A DNA stretch of 64,000 nucleotides from an uncultured beta proteobacterium (lineage in GTDB: Bacteria > Pseudomonadota > Gammaproteobacteria > Burkholderiales > Burkholderiaceae), in assembly GCA_903944725.1 (NCBI GenBank), contig CAJASX010000065.1:22431-86430 (forward strand), written 5' to 3'. The translations under genes and the position numbers were made by a program. The notes under the pieces were generated by a model, which saw only the letters and a list, made by a program, of their open reading frames with translations, made no database searches and was not told where the DNA came from. Positions 63,838-64,000 of this stretch are shown in pieces (within the stretch, counting starts at the first letter, position 1; every line of letters begins with the position of its first letter).

Positions 63838-63843
63838 TATAAT
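63838..63843 (+). promoter_or_regulatory. Putative -10 element of tRNA-Leu
   Basis: A perfect TATAAT ends ten bases before the tRNA, a proper distance for a short leader. No good -35 was found at 16-18 bp upstream. Confidence 0.5.
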
Positions 63844-63853
63844 AGAGCCCATT

Positions 63854-63940
63854 GCCCAGATGGCGAAATTGGTAGACGCACCAGCTTCAGGTGCTGGCGA
63901 TCGAAAGATTGTGGAGGTTCGAGTCCTCTTCTGGGCACCA
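63854..63940 (+). tRNA. tRNA-Leu (anticodon CAG)
   Basis: An 87-base class II tRNA with a seven-pair acceptor stem (GCCCAGA/TCTGGGC), encoded CCA end, anticodon stem CCAGC/GCTGG with loop TTCAGGT (anticodon CAG, reading CUG), a long variable arm and the T-loop GTTCGAGTC. The last 60 bases of the window after it show no further feature. Confidence 0.96.
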
Positions 63941-64000
63941 CTATTCCATGCTTTCCTAGTATCCAGCTCACGACTCTTTTCAATTAATACCACTGGCTAC

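Noticed and set aside
63805-63993. 62-codon minus-strand frame over the tRNA
   Set aside because: It covers the tRNA-Leu gene completely and shows no known protein features.
1-64000. CRISPR arrays, transposases, integrases, prophage genes or toxin-antitoxin systems
   Set aside because: No repeat-spacer pattern, no mobile-element protein motif and no base-composition break was seen when reading both strands.

Overview
The window is an A+T-rich bacterial chromosome segment carrying almost entirely core metabolism and housekeeping genes. Gene content and order (fimV-asd-leuBDC-gltA-sdhEBADC next to a divergent GntR gene and mdh; DUF2863 and DUF3429 proteins; phasin beside a pyruvate dehydrogenase operon; an entericidin-like lipoprotein between leuC and leuD) point to Burkholderiales. 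The low G+C suggests a Polynucleobacter-like freshwater bacterium. That assignment is inferred from family knowledge, not from a search.

Layout. 1-10.3 kb (minus strand) is one long co-directional block: sdhCDAB-sdhE-gltA-leuC-lipoprotein-leuD-leuB-asd-fimV (fimV is cut by the left edge). A GntR regulator and mdh flank a divergent control region at about 11.2 kb. 12-28 kb is mainly plus strand: a small exported protein, (minus) DUF2863 and yaaA, an aminotransferase, a YghU-type GST, 3-hydroxybutyryl-CoA dehydrogenase, DUF3429, rarA, a LexA-controlled umuDC pair, a periplasmic PPIase, a pabB-pabC fusion, a Nudix hydrolase, the N-degron transferases aat and bpt, pyrD and an IclR regulator. 28-37 kb holds a D-Ala-D-Ala peptidase, an EamA transporter, a phasin and the aceE-aceF-lpdA operon. 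37-43 kb holds a sensor kinase/FixJ-type regulator pair, folD and prlC. 43-48 kb (minus) is glnA-ntrB-ntrC-xthA. 48-57 kb (minus) holds a CinA-domain protein, an EI24 protein, a fatty-acid-hydroxylase family protein, a NodB-family protein, a beta-propeller protein and hrpA. 57-64 kb holds argA, yggX, rpiA, tal, rlmB, rnr and a tRNA-Leu(CAG).

Functionally, the left third links the TCA cycle (gltA, sdh, mdh) with leucine and aspartate-family biosynthesis. The centre links pyruvate oxidation with storage-polymer metabolism (phasin, 3-hydroxybutyryl-CoA dehydrogenase) and SOS repair. The 43-48 kb block controls ammonium assimilation.

No mobile element, prophage, CRISPR array or dedicated accessory island was seen. 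The most unusual signals are: an NtrC protein with a degenerate sigma-54 contact loop, downstream of a glnA with two good NtrC boxes; a terminator-like hairpin inside the first codons of ntrB; eleven closely spaced G-tracts in the aceF linker; a collagen-like Gly-X-Y insert in RNase R whose 9-bp DNA unit recurs at the 3' end of an unrelated gene; a 37-bp near-palindrome before aceE; and several promoters that predict leaderless mRNAs.
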